NCBI RefSeq assembly: GCF_018614575.1
Contig: NZ_JAGGOJ010000015.1
Location: 62,001 to 126,000, forward strand
Direction: 5' to 3'
DNA length: 64,000 bases
From: Streptomyces sp. ISL-10
GTDB lineage: Bacteria > Actinomycetota > Actinomycetes > Streptomycetales > Streptomycetaceae
Made by a program: the position numbers and the translations under genes. Each line of letters begins with the position of its first letter. Positions within the stretch are counted from its first letter, which is position 1. Shown here piece after piece: positions 52,596 to 59,724 of this stretch. Below the pieces are notes generated by a model. The model saw nothing but the letters and a program-made list of their open reading frames with translations. It ran no database searches and was not told the DNA's origin.

Positions 52596-54880
52596 CCGCA
52601 CACCGCGAACCCGTCCCCGCACAGCGGCAACTGCCGCCCGCGGGCCGCCGCAGACACCGCCCGGAGACCGCCCCCGGCGGCCGGCGCGGCTCGCGCAGGG
52701 CCGCCCCGCCACCCCGCAGGCAGCCGAAGGCCAAGGCCGTCCGCACCCCGACCGTCCTCCAGATGGAGGCCGTCGAGTGCGGTGCCGCGGCACTCGCCAT
52801 GGTGCTCGCCCACTACGGCCGCCATGTGCCGCTCGAAGAGCTCCGCATCGCCTGCGGCGTCTCCCGCGACGGCTCACGTGCCAGCAACATCCTCAAGGCC
52901 GCGCGCAGTTACGGTCTTGTGGCCAAGGGCATGCAGATGGAGGCCACCGCACTCGCCGAGGTGCAGCCGCCGGCCATCCTCTTCTGGGAGTTCAACCACT
53001 ACGTCGTCTACGACGGCACGGGCCGACGCCTCGGGCGCCGCGGCGTGCACATCAACGACCCCGACAAGGGGCGGCGCTTCGTCTCCGCGGAGGACTTCGA
53101 CACCAGCTTCACCGGTGTCGCCCTGGTCTTCGAACCCGACCGCACCTTCACCAAGGGCGGCCGCAGACCCGGCGTCATGAAGGCCGTGCCGGCCAGGCTG
53201 CGCGGCACCACCGGTACCCTGCTCGCCGCACTGCTCGCCAGTTTGCTGCTCGTCGCCGTCGGCGCGGCGGTGCCCGCGCTCAGCCGTACCTACATCGACA
53301 TGTTCCTGATCGGGGGACAGACCTCACTGCTGGGGCCCCTGTTCGCCTCACTGGCCACCCTCGTGGCGCTCACCGCCGTACTGACGGGCCTGCAACAGGC
53401 GAACCTGCTGCGCGGACGCATCATCTCCTCCACGCTGGGCAGCGCCCGGTTCCTGAGACATCTGCTGCGGCTGCCGGTCACCTTCTTCGCGCAGCGCAGC
53501 CCCGCCGACCTGGTCCAACGGCTCCAGTCCAACGACGCGGTGGCCGAGACGCTCGCCCGCGACCTCGCGGCCGCCGCCGTCGACGGCGTCGTGGTCGTCC
53601 TGTACGCCGTCCTGCTGTGGACGTACGACCCCCAGCTGACGGTCGTCGGCGTGCTGATCGCGCTGCTCAACGTGGTCGCCATGCGGATCGTGATACGCCT
53701 GCGGGCCACCCACACGCAGAAACTGCGCGCGGACAGCGCACGGCTCACCAACACCTCCTACACCGGCCTCCAGCTGATCGAGACCATGAAGGCGACAGGC
53801 GGCGAGGACGGCTACTTCCGCCGCTGGGCGGGCCAGCACGCCACCACCCTTGAGGTGCAGCAGCGCCTGGGGGTGCCGAGCGCCGTCCTCGCCGTCGTCG
53901 CGCCCACCCTCGCGGTGCTCAACAGCGCCCTGATCCTGTGGATCGGCGGACTGCGGGCCGTCGAGGGCCACATCTCGATCGGCCTGCTCGTCGCCTTCCA
54001 GGCGCTCGTCGCGCGCTTCACCGCACCCATCACCCGGCTCAACGGCGTGGCAGGCCGGATCCAGGACTTCGCCGCGGACGTCGCCCGCCTCAAGGACGTC
54101 GAGAACTTCCCCGTCGACCCGCTGTACTCCCGCGACGAGCCCGACCCGAGCACCCGCAGGCTCAAGGGCCATGTGACGCTGGAGAACATCACGTTCGGCT
54201 ACAGCCCGCTGGACGCGCCCCTGCTCAGCGGCTTCTCACTCGCCGTCGGCCCCGGCCGCCAAGTCGCCCTCGTCGGCGGCTCCGGCAGCGGCAAGTCCAC
54301 CGTCTCGCGCCTGATATCCGGGCTGTACACCCCGTGGGAGGGGACGATCCGCATCGACGGCGAACGCCTGGAGGACATCTCCCGCAGCGCACTCGCCGCC
54401 TCCGTGGCCTTCGTCGACCAGGACATCTTCCTGTTCGAGGGCACCGTGCGGGACAACGTCGCCCTCTGGGACCCCTCGATACCCGACGAGGCGGTGGTCG
54501 CCGCGCTGGAGGACGCCGCCGTCCTCGACGTCGTCCGGCGCAGGCCCGACGGCATCCACAGCCGCGTCGAACAGGACGGCCGCAACTTCTCCGGCGGGCA
54601 GCGCCAGCGCCTGGAGATCGCCCGCGCCCTGGTGCGCCGCCCGAGCGTCCTCGTGCTCGACGAGGTGACCAGCGCACTCGACGCCGAGACCGAACGCGTC
54701 ATCATCGACAACATCCGCCGGCGCGGCTGCGCCTGCGTGGTGATCGCCCACCGGCTGAGCACGGTGCGCGACAGCGACGAGATCGTGGTCCTCGACCACG
54801 GCACGGTCGTCGAACGCGGCCGTCACGAGGATCTCGTCGCCGCCCGGGGCGCGTACGCCGAGCTGGTCAAGGAGCACTGA
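52592..54880 (+). CDS. Peptidase C39 ABC transporter, NHLM type
   Basis: A 762-residue processing exporter. After a basic Arg/Pro-rich N-terminal extension of about 50 residues comes the C39 peptidase domain, with Gln57, catalytic Cys63 (QMEAVECGAAALAMVL), His136 (FNHYVVYDG) and Asp156 (INDPDKG) all present. Six transmembrane segments follow (about 200-450), then the ATPase domain with Walker A GGSGSGKST, signature FSGGQRQRLEIARAL and Walker B VLVLDEVTSALD. It should cut the double-glycine leader of the precursor and export the core peptide. It is translationally coupled to the adaptor (GTGA) and followed one base later by the second ABC transporter. Confidence 0.94.
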   Translation: MTAHREPVPAQRQLPPAGRRRHRPETAPGGRRGSRRAAPPPRRQPKAKAVRTPTVLQMEAVECGAAALAMVLAHYGRHVPLEELRIACGVSRDGSRASNILKAARSYGLVAKGMQMEATALAEVQPPAILFWEFNHYVVYDGTGRRLGRRGVHINDPDKGRRFVSAEDFDTSFTGVALVFEPDRTFTKGGRRPGVMKAVPARLRGTTGTLLAALLASLLLVAVGAAVPALSRTYIDMFLIGGQTSLLGPLFASLATLVALTAVLTGLQQANLLRGRIISSTLGSARFLRHLLRLPVTFFAQRSPADLVQRLQSNDAVAETLARDLAAAAVDGVVVVLYAVLLWTYDPQLTVVGVLIALLNVVAMRIVIRLRATHTQKLRADSARLTNTSYTGLQLIETMKATGGEDGYFRRWAGQHATTLEVQQRLGVPSAVLAVVAPTLAVLNSALILWIGGLRAVEGHISIGLLVAFQALVARFTAPITRLNGVAGRIQDFAADVARLKDVENFPVDPLYSRDEPDPSTRRLKGHVTLENITFGYSPLDAPLLSGFSLAVGPGRQVALVGGSGSGKSTVSRLISGLYTPWEGTIRIDGERLEDISRSALAASVAFVDQDIFLFEGTVRDNVALWDPSIPDEAVVAALEDAAVLDVVRRRPDGIHSRVEQDGRNFSGGQRQRLEIARALVRRPSVLVLDEVTSALDAETERVIIDNIRRRGCACVVIAHRLSTVRDSDEIVVLDHGTVVERGRHEDLVAARGAYAELVKEH

Positions 54881-54881
54881 C

Positions 54882-57839
54882 GTGTCAGCCATGCACCCGG
54901 ACGCCGCCCCGGCGGCCGCCACCGGCACGCCGGAGACGACCGACGCGGTGATCCACGCCTTCGGGGCCCTCGGCGCACCTGTCGACTGCACCGGCCTGCG
55001 CAGCCTCCACCTCGAAGGGCCGCAGGTGCTGTGGCTCGTGCTCGGCGGCTTCCTCGACCTGTTCGCGGTGGACGCCGAGGAGGAGGGTCACTGGCACTTC
55101 CTCGGCCGCCTGGAACCCGGCACGCTGCTGCTCGGCCCCGTCCAGGGTCCGCGGCACACTCTCGTCGGCCGCCCCTCGCAGGAATGCCTGCTCCACCGCA
55201 TCGCCCTGCGAGAGCTGTACCAGGACCCCTACGGCCAGGATCCGTACGCGACCGGGAGCATGTACGTGCCCGATCCGCACGCCGCGCAGGACCCTTACGC
55301 GACCGGGGGCATGTACGTGCCCGATCCGTACGCCGCCCAGGACCCGTACGCCGCCCAGGACCCGTACGGCAACGGGGCCTGGAACCAGCTGGAGCACGCC
55401 TTCGCCCTCGGCGTGGGACGCAGCCTCGGCGTCCTGTTCGAGGCCCCGCTCGACAGCCGCCCCGCCGACGCGGGCATGGCCGACGACGACATCCTCTGGA
55501 TGCCCGTCGACCCCGGCAGCGTCCGCTACGGCGCCTCCTACAGCGCGGAGGCGGCGGCGGACCTGCTCATCGAGGGCGCGATGTGGCAGCGGATGGTCAA
55601 CCAGCAGTACCGCCTGCTGTCCGCCGTCGACCAGTGGATCGAGCAGCTGGAACGCGCTCATGAGGACCGCGCGGCGGCCGGTATCAAGGCCGGGGAGGAC
55701 GTCCGGGCACGGGCCGACGAGGCGCTCATCGCCTCCATCGGCAAGCGCGGCGGCGCGCGCCGCACGTCCGGCAGGGACGGTGACGACGCCGTGTTCGCGG
55801 TGTGCCGCAGGGTCGCCGAGGCGGCCGGGATCACGCTCACCGAACCGCCCAGAACCGCCGTGGACGAGGATCGCGTCGGGCCCGTCGAACGCATCGCCAT
55901 CGCCTCCCGGGTCCGTACCCGCCCCGTACGCCTGACCGGCAGCTGGTGGCGCACGGACAGCGGCCCGCTCGTGGGCGGGCGGGCGGCGTCCGGCGCACCC
56001 GTCGCCCTGCTGTGGCGACGGGGACGCTACGAGGCCGTCAACCCGCTCACCGGCTCGCGCACCCGTGTCGGCAAGGACAACGCCGACGAGTTCGAGCCGC
56101 GCGCCGTCATGTTCTACCGGCCGCTGCCCGAACGGCCCGCGAACATCTGGCGCCTGGTGCGGTTCAGCCTGCGCGGCACCCGCATGGACGTGCGCAACCT
56201 GCTGCTCGCGGGTCTGGTCACGGTCGGCCTCGGTGCCCTGGTGCCGATCGCCACGGGAAAGGTCCTCGGCGTGTACGTGCCGAGCGCCCAGACGGGTCTG
56301 ATCGTCCAGGTGGCGCTCGCGGTGATGATCGCGGGCGTCGTCTCCGCGGCGTTCATGCTGCTCCAGAACCTCACCATCCTGAGGATGGAGGGCCGGATAG
56401 AGAGCGCGCTGCAGCCGGCCGTGTGGGACAGGCTGCTGAGGCTGCCGACGCGGTTCTTCACCGAACGCTCCACCGGCGAGCTGGCGAGCGCGGCGATGGG
56501 CATCAGCTCGATCCGCCGCGTGCTGTCGGGAATCGGACCGGTCGCCGTGCAGTCGAGCACCGTCGGCGCGATGAACGTCGTCCTGCTGCTGCTGTACAGC
56601 GTCCCGCTCGCGCTCGCGGCCATCGGCATGCTCCTGGTGATCGGCCTCGTCTTCCTCGGGATGGGGCTGTGGCAGGTGCGCTGGCAGCGGCGGCTGGTGG
56701 AGTTGAGCAACAAGCTCAACAATCAGGCGTTCCAGACCCTGCGCGGACTGCCCAAGCTGCGTGTCGCCGCGGCGGAGAGCTTCGCGTACGCGGCGTGGGC
56801 CGGGGAGTTCGCCCGATCCCGCGAACTCCAGCAGCGCGTGGGCCGGATCAGGAACCTCACCACCGTGCTGGACGCGGTCTATCTGCCGCTGTGCTCGCTC
56901 ATCATGTTCATGCTCCTGGCCGGCCCGGCCCGCGGCAGCATGTCGGCCGGTGACTTCCTCACCTTCAACGCCGCCGTGACGATGCTGCTGACCTCGGTCA
57001 CCCAGCTCACGGGTGTGCTGGTGTCGGCGGTCGCCGTGCTGCCCATGTTCGAGCAGGTGCGCCCGATCCTCGACGAGACGCCGGAGGTGCGCGGTGCGAG
57101 CTCCCAGCCCGGCGTCCTGTCCGGCGCGATCGAGGCACGCAAGCTGTCGTTCCGCTACACCGACGACGGACCCGCCGTACTCGACGATGTGTCCCTCACG
57201 GTGCGGCCGGGGGAGTTCGTCGCCGTCGTCGGCCCGAGCGGCTGCGGAAAGTCCACCCTGCTGAGGCTGCTCATCGGCTTCGAACGGCCGGATGCGGGAT
57301 CGGTGCTCTACGACGGCCAGGACCTCTCCGCCCTCGACCGCGCCGCGGTGCGCCGCCAGTGCGGAGTCGTGCTGCAGAACGCCCAGCCCCTGACCGGCTC
57401 GATCCTGGACTGCATCTCGGGCGCCGAGAGCTTCTCCCAGGAGGAGGTGTGGGCGGCCGCCGAGATGGCGGGGCTGGCCGAGGACATCAAGCGGATGCCC
57501 ATGGGACTGCACACGATGATCGCGAACGGCGGCGCGGTCTCCGGCGGGCAGCGCCAGCGGCTGATGATCGCGGCAGCGATGGTACGCCGCCCGAGCATCC
57601 TCTTCTTCGACGAGGCCACCAGCGCCCTGGACAACGAGACGCAGCGGACGGTGATGGACAGCACCCGCAAGCTGAGCGCCACGCGCGTGGTGATCGCCCA
57701 CCGGCTCACCACGGTCATGGACGCCGACCGGGTGCTCGTCATGTCCGAGGGCCGGATCGTGGAGGAGGGCCGCCCCGCGGACCTGCTCGCGGATCCGGGC
57801 GGGCGGCTGTACGAACTGGTGCGGCGGCAGCTGGCCTGA
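54882..57839 (+). CDS. NHLM-type ABC transporter, ATP-binding/permease with cNMP-like N-domain
   Basis: A 985-residue second exporter of the peptide system. Residues 30-350 form the N-terminal region of this family, which begins with a cyclic-nucleotide-binding-like barrel. Here the barrel is followed by a Gln/Asp/Pro/Tyr repeat (115-163). A second domain (GSWWRTDSGPLVGGRAASG and later) sits before the membrane part. Six helices lie at about 440-720. The ATPase domain has Walker A GPSGCGKST, signature VSGGQRQRLMIAAAM and Walker B ILFFDEATSALDN. In NHLM systems this protein lacks the peptidase and accompanies the C39 transporter, perhaps as a heterodimer half. The start is GTG 54882; ATG 54891 is an alternative. 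Confidence 0.9.
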   Translation: MSAMHPDAAPAAATGTPETTDAVIHAFGALGAPVDCTGLRSLHLEGPQVLWLVLGGFLDLFAVDAEEEGHWHFLGRLEPGTLLLGPVQGPRHTLVGRPSQECLLHRIALRELYQDPYGQDPYATGSMYVPDPHAAQDPYATGGMYVPDPYAAQDPYAAQDPYGNGAWNQLEHAFALGVGRSLGVLFEAPLDSRPADAGMADDDILWMPVDPGSVRYGASYSAEAAADLLIEGAMWQRMVNQQYRLLSAVDQWIEQLERAHEDRAAAGIKAGEDVRARADEALIASIGKRGGARRTSGRDGDDAVFAVCRRVAEAAGITLTEPPRTAVDEDRVGPVERIAIASRVRTRPVRLTGSWWRTDSGPLVGGRAASGAPVALLWRRGRYEAVNPLTGSRTRVGKDNADEFEPRAVMFYRPLPERPANIWRLVRFSLRGTRMDVRNLLLAGLVTVGLGALVPIATGKVLGVYVPSAQTGLIVQVALAVMIAGVVSAAFMLLQNLTILRMEGRIESALQPAVWDRLLRLPTRFFTERSTGELASAAMGISSIRRVLSGIGPVAVQSSTVGAMNVVLLLLYSVPLALAAIGMLLVIGLVFLGMGLWQVRWQRRLVELSNKLNNQAFQTLRGLPKLRVAAAESFAYAAWAGEFARSRELQQRVGRIRNLTTVLDAVYLPLCSLIMFMLLAGPARGSMSAGDFLTFNAAVTMLLTSVTQLTGVLVSAVAVLPMFEQVRPILDETPEVRGASSQPGVLSGAIEARKLSFRYTDDGPAVLDDVSLTVRPGEFVAVVGPSGCGKSTLLRLLIGFERPDAGSVLYDGQDLSALDRAAVRRQCGVVLQNAQPLTGSILDCISGAESFSQEEVWAAAEMAGLAEDIKRMPMGLHTMIANGGAVSGGQRQRLMIAAAMVRRPSILFFDEATSALDNETQRTVMDSTRKLSATRVVIAHRLTTVMDADRVLVMSEGRIVEEGRPADLLADPGGRLYELVRRQLA
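55224..55371 (+). repeat. In-frame coding repeats (QDPYATGxMYVPDPxAA)
   Basis: The second ABC transporter gene contains tandem units that encode QDPYATGSMYVPDPHAA, QDPYATGGMYVPDPYAA, QDPYAA and QDPYGNG. The long unit is 51 bases and the short unit 18 bases. The DNA copies are nearly identical, pointing to recent slippage. Confidence 0.9.
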
Positions 57840-57846
57840 CAAACCG

Positions 57847-57881
57847 GTACGGGCCGGCCCACGGGGGAGGCCGGCCCGTAC
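57847..57881. terminator. 13-bp hairpin between convergent genes
   Basis: GTACGGGCCGGCC and GGCCGGCCCGTAC with a nine-base loop, eight bases after the transporter stop and 16 bases before the end of the opposing gene. Confidence 0.88.
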
Positions 57882-57896
57882 TCGTGCGGACGGCGG

Positions 57897-58307
57897 TTAC
57901 GGCACGCGCTGGACCGGGGAGCGTCGGCGCGGTGCGGCGCCCGGGCCGTCGGCGAGGAGTGCGTCGGTGATGAGCCTGACGCCGCGCGCGAGGCGGTTCA
58001 GCTGGTCCAGCTCGACGGCGTACATCCGGATCGTGTTCTCGATGACCGACTCCGCGATGCCCAGCGTCGGCAGCTCGGCACGGGCCGTCCGCAGCGCCAC
58101 CCGCACCGCTCCCATCTCGTGCTGGAGCTGCAACTGCGCGTGGCGCGCGAGCAGGACGGGATGGCGGGTGAGCGGAGAGTATCCCGCGTAACGGGCCGGC
58201 AGCAGGTCCCGGAGCCATCGGGCGGCCGTGCGCTCCCAGTCGCGCGTGCCGGGGGCCTTGACCTGACAGGGCCAGTCCGGTCCGAGCGTGGTGAGGGTCT
58301 GGGACAT
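57897..58307 (-). CDS. Conserved Streptomyces protein of unknown function
   Basis: A 136-residue soluble, helical protein. The N-terminus is MSQTLTTLGPDWPCQVKAPG, followed by WLRDLLPARYAGYSPLTRHP and the helix LLARHAQLQLQHEMGAVRVA. The tail is Arg/Pro-rich. Similar proteins are common in Streptomyces, but their role is not known to me. The ATG at 58307 has GGAAG nine bases upstream. It converges on the peptide-export operon and has an unusually AT-rich upstream region. Confidence 0.7.
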   Translation of the reverse strand: MSQTLTTLGPDWPCQVKAPGTRDWERTAARWLRDLLPARYAGYSPLTRHPVLLARHAQLQLQHEMGAVRVALRTARAELPTLGIAESVIENTIRMYAVELDQLNRLARGVRLITDALLADGPGAAPRRRSPVQRVP

Positions 58308-58561
58308 CGTCGTCGCTTCCGGGTCATGCCGATCGGCTCTGATCGAGAGGCTTGTGGCGGTCCCGGCCCAGGGGTTGACCGGGACCGCCAGGGGCATCCG
58401 CGGTACGGCGGGTGCCCGGATTGAACATCACAGGCCGGTGCGAGGAGGGAGCACCGCCCCAGGATGTTCGGTTGGTGAGGGCAACGGTCGTGCTCCGGCG
58501 TCCGCGCAGGACCCTGCTGCCCACGAGCAGTAAATATATATACCGTCGAGTAAGCAAGGGT

Positions 58562-58575
58562 ATGAAAAATTTCAT
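58562..58575. promoter_or_regulatory. Perfect AT-rich palindrome, candidate operator
   Basis: ATGAAAAATTTCAT is a perfect 14-base palindrome in an AT-rich island 80 bases after the RpiR stop and about 255 bases upstream of the next gene. RpiR-type regulators often use GAAA/TTTC-type dyads, so it may be a target of the neighbouring regulator; this is not proven. Confidence 0.35.
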
Positions 58576-58581
58576 GCATTG

Positions 58582-58612
58582 CTGCCTGGGAAAATGTCCC
58601 GGAAACAGGCAG
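58582..58612 (-). terminator. Hairpin after the RpiR gene
   Basis: CTGCCTG pairs with CAGGCAG, with an inner GGG/CCC pair, 43 bases beyond the RpiR stop. The transcript then runs into the AT-rich stretch. Confidence 0.5.
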
Positions 58613-58654
58613 GTCACACAGGAAAGTCAGCCGCCGCCAGGGACCGGCGGCGCT

Positions 58655-59578
58655 TCAGTCCTCGAGGAAGAAGTCGTGCTGCTCGGCGACCTGCTCGTAC
58701 CCCTCGAGACGGGCCTGCGTCCGTTCCGGATCCGCGTCGGCCATCGCCTGCAGTACGGCGGCCGACAGCACGCCCGGCGCCGAGTACGAGTCGAACACGA
58801 GCCGTGAACCCGTCCCCGCCGTCAGCGTCACATCGGCCTCGTCCACGAGCGGCCCGAGCGTCAGGTCCGTGATCAGCGCGACGCGAAGTCCCGTGCTGCG
58901 CGCGGCCCGCAGCGCCGCGAGCGTCTCATTGGCGTGCCGCGGCATCGCGTACGCCAGCACCCACGTCCCGCCCGCCGCGCGCGACTGCAGCAGAGCGTCG
59001 TACGCCACGCTGCCGCCGCGGGTCACCAGGCGCACATCGGGATGAATGCGGCGCGCGGCGTAGGCGAAGTACTCGGCCAGCGACACCGAGATCCGCAGGC
59101 CCAGCACGGTCAGCGGCATCGAGCGGGCGAGCTCCCGGCCCAAGTCCAGCACCCGGTCGGTGTCGGCGAACACCCGGCGCAGGCTCTCCAGATTCGCGAT
59201 CTCCGCGTCGACGGCCGCCTGCAACTCATTGTGGCGGATCTGCTCGCGCGTCTCCTGGGCGCCCGCCACCGCGCTCAGCGCGATCGGCTGCAGCGCCTCC
59301 CGCAGCGCCGGGAAGCCGCTGTAGCCGAGGGAGGTCGCGAACCGGGTCACCGACGGCTGGCTGACGCCCACCCGCTCGGCGAGGTCCGTGATCGACAGGA
59401 AGGCGGCCTCCGTCAGATGGTCGATCATGTACTGGGCGATCCGGCGCTGTCCCGGGGACAGCCGCTGGCTGCCGAACAGGGCCCGGACCCTGTCCGTGGG
59501 CGCGGCCTCGGACACCGGCGACTGCCGGCCCGGGGTGATCGCCGCCGCCTGCGCACGTGCCTGCTGCCCTGATGGCAC
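58655..59578 (-). CDS. MurR/RpiR-family transcriptional regulator
   Basis: A 307-residue regulator. The N-terminal HTH_6 domain (LSPGQRRIAQYMIDHLTEAA to DLAERVGVSQPSVTRFATSLGYSGF) is followed by a C-terminal SIS sugar-phosphate-binding domain (LTVLGLRISVSLAEYFAYAA and LRVALITDLTLGPLVDEADV). Such proteins sense phosphosugars. Compared with typical SIS domains the usual Gly-x-Gly-x-S motif reads GLRISVS. The GTG at 59578 has AAGGAGGCAC upstream. It is divergent from the SpoIIE-type gene, and no sugar gene is beside it, so its target is not obvious. Confidence 0.9.
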   Translation of the reverse strand: MPSGQQARAQAAAITPGRQSPVSEAAPTDRVRALFGSQRLSPGQRRIAQYMIDHLTEAAFLSITDLAERVGVSQPSVTRFATSLGYSGFPALREALQPIALSAVAGAQETREQIRHNELQAAVDAEIANLESLRRVFADTDRVLDLGRELARSMPLTVLGLRISVSLAEYFAYAARRIHPDVRLVTRGGSVAYDALLQSRAAGGTWVLAYAMPRHANETLAALRAARSTGLRVALITDLTLGPLVDEADVTLTAGTGSRLVFDSYSAPGVLSAAVLQAMADADPERTQARLEGYEQVAEQHDFFLED

Positions 59579-59724
59579 CGTGTGCCTCCTTGTCGTCCGG
59601 ATCCGGCTCAAATCTAGCTCAGCCGTCCAGACCGCCGGGTGACGCCGGAATCGGCCCCGCGGCGATGGCCTCCGTGGGTGCCACGAAGATGCGGAGCGCG
59701 GTCGCGGGGGAGCATCCTGTCAGG

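Larger units (their letters stand above)
58308..58654. other. AT-rich intergenic region with dyads
   Basis: About 350 bases between two minus-strand genes. The segment 58525-58600 is strongly AT-rich for this genome (AAATATATATACC, then GAAAAATTTCATGC) and carries a palindrome and a hairpin. It probably contains the promoter of the gene at 57897 and the terminator of the RpiR gene. Confidence 0.5.

Noticed and set aside
54885..57842. A 985-codon minus-strand frame exactly opposite the second ABC transporter
   Set aside because: Same length arises because stop codons are rare opposite this GC-rich gene; the plus strand has Walker motifs and transmembrane helices.
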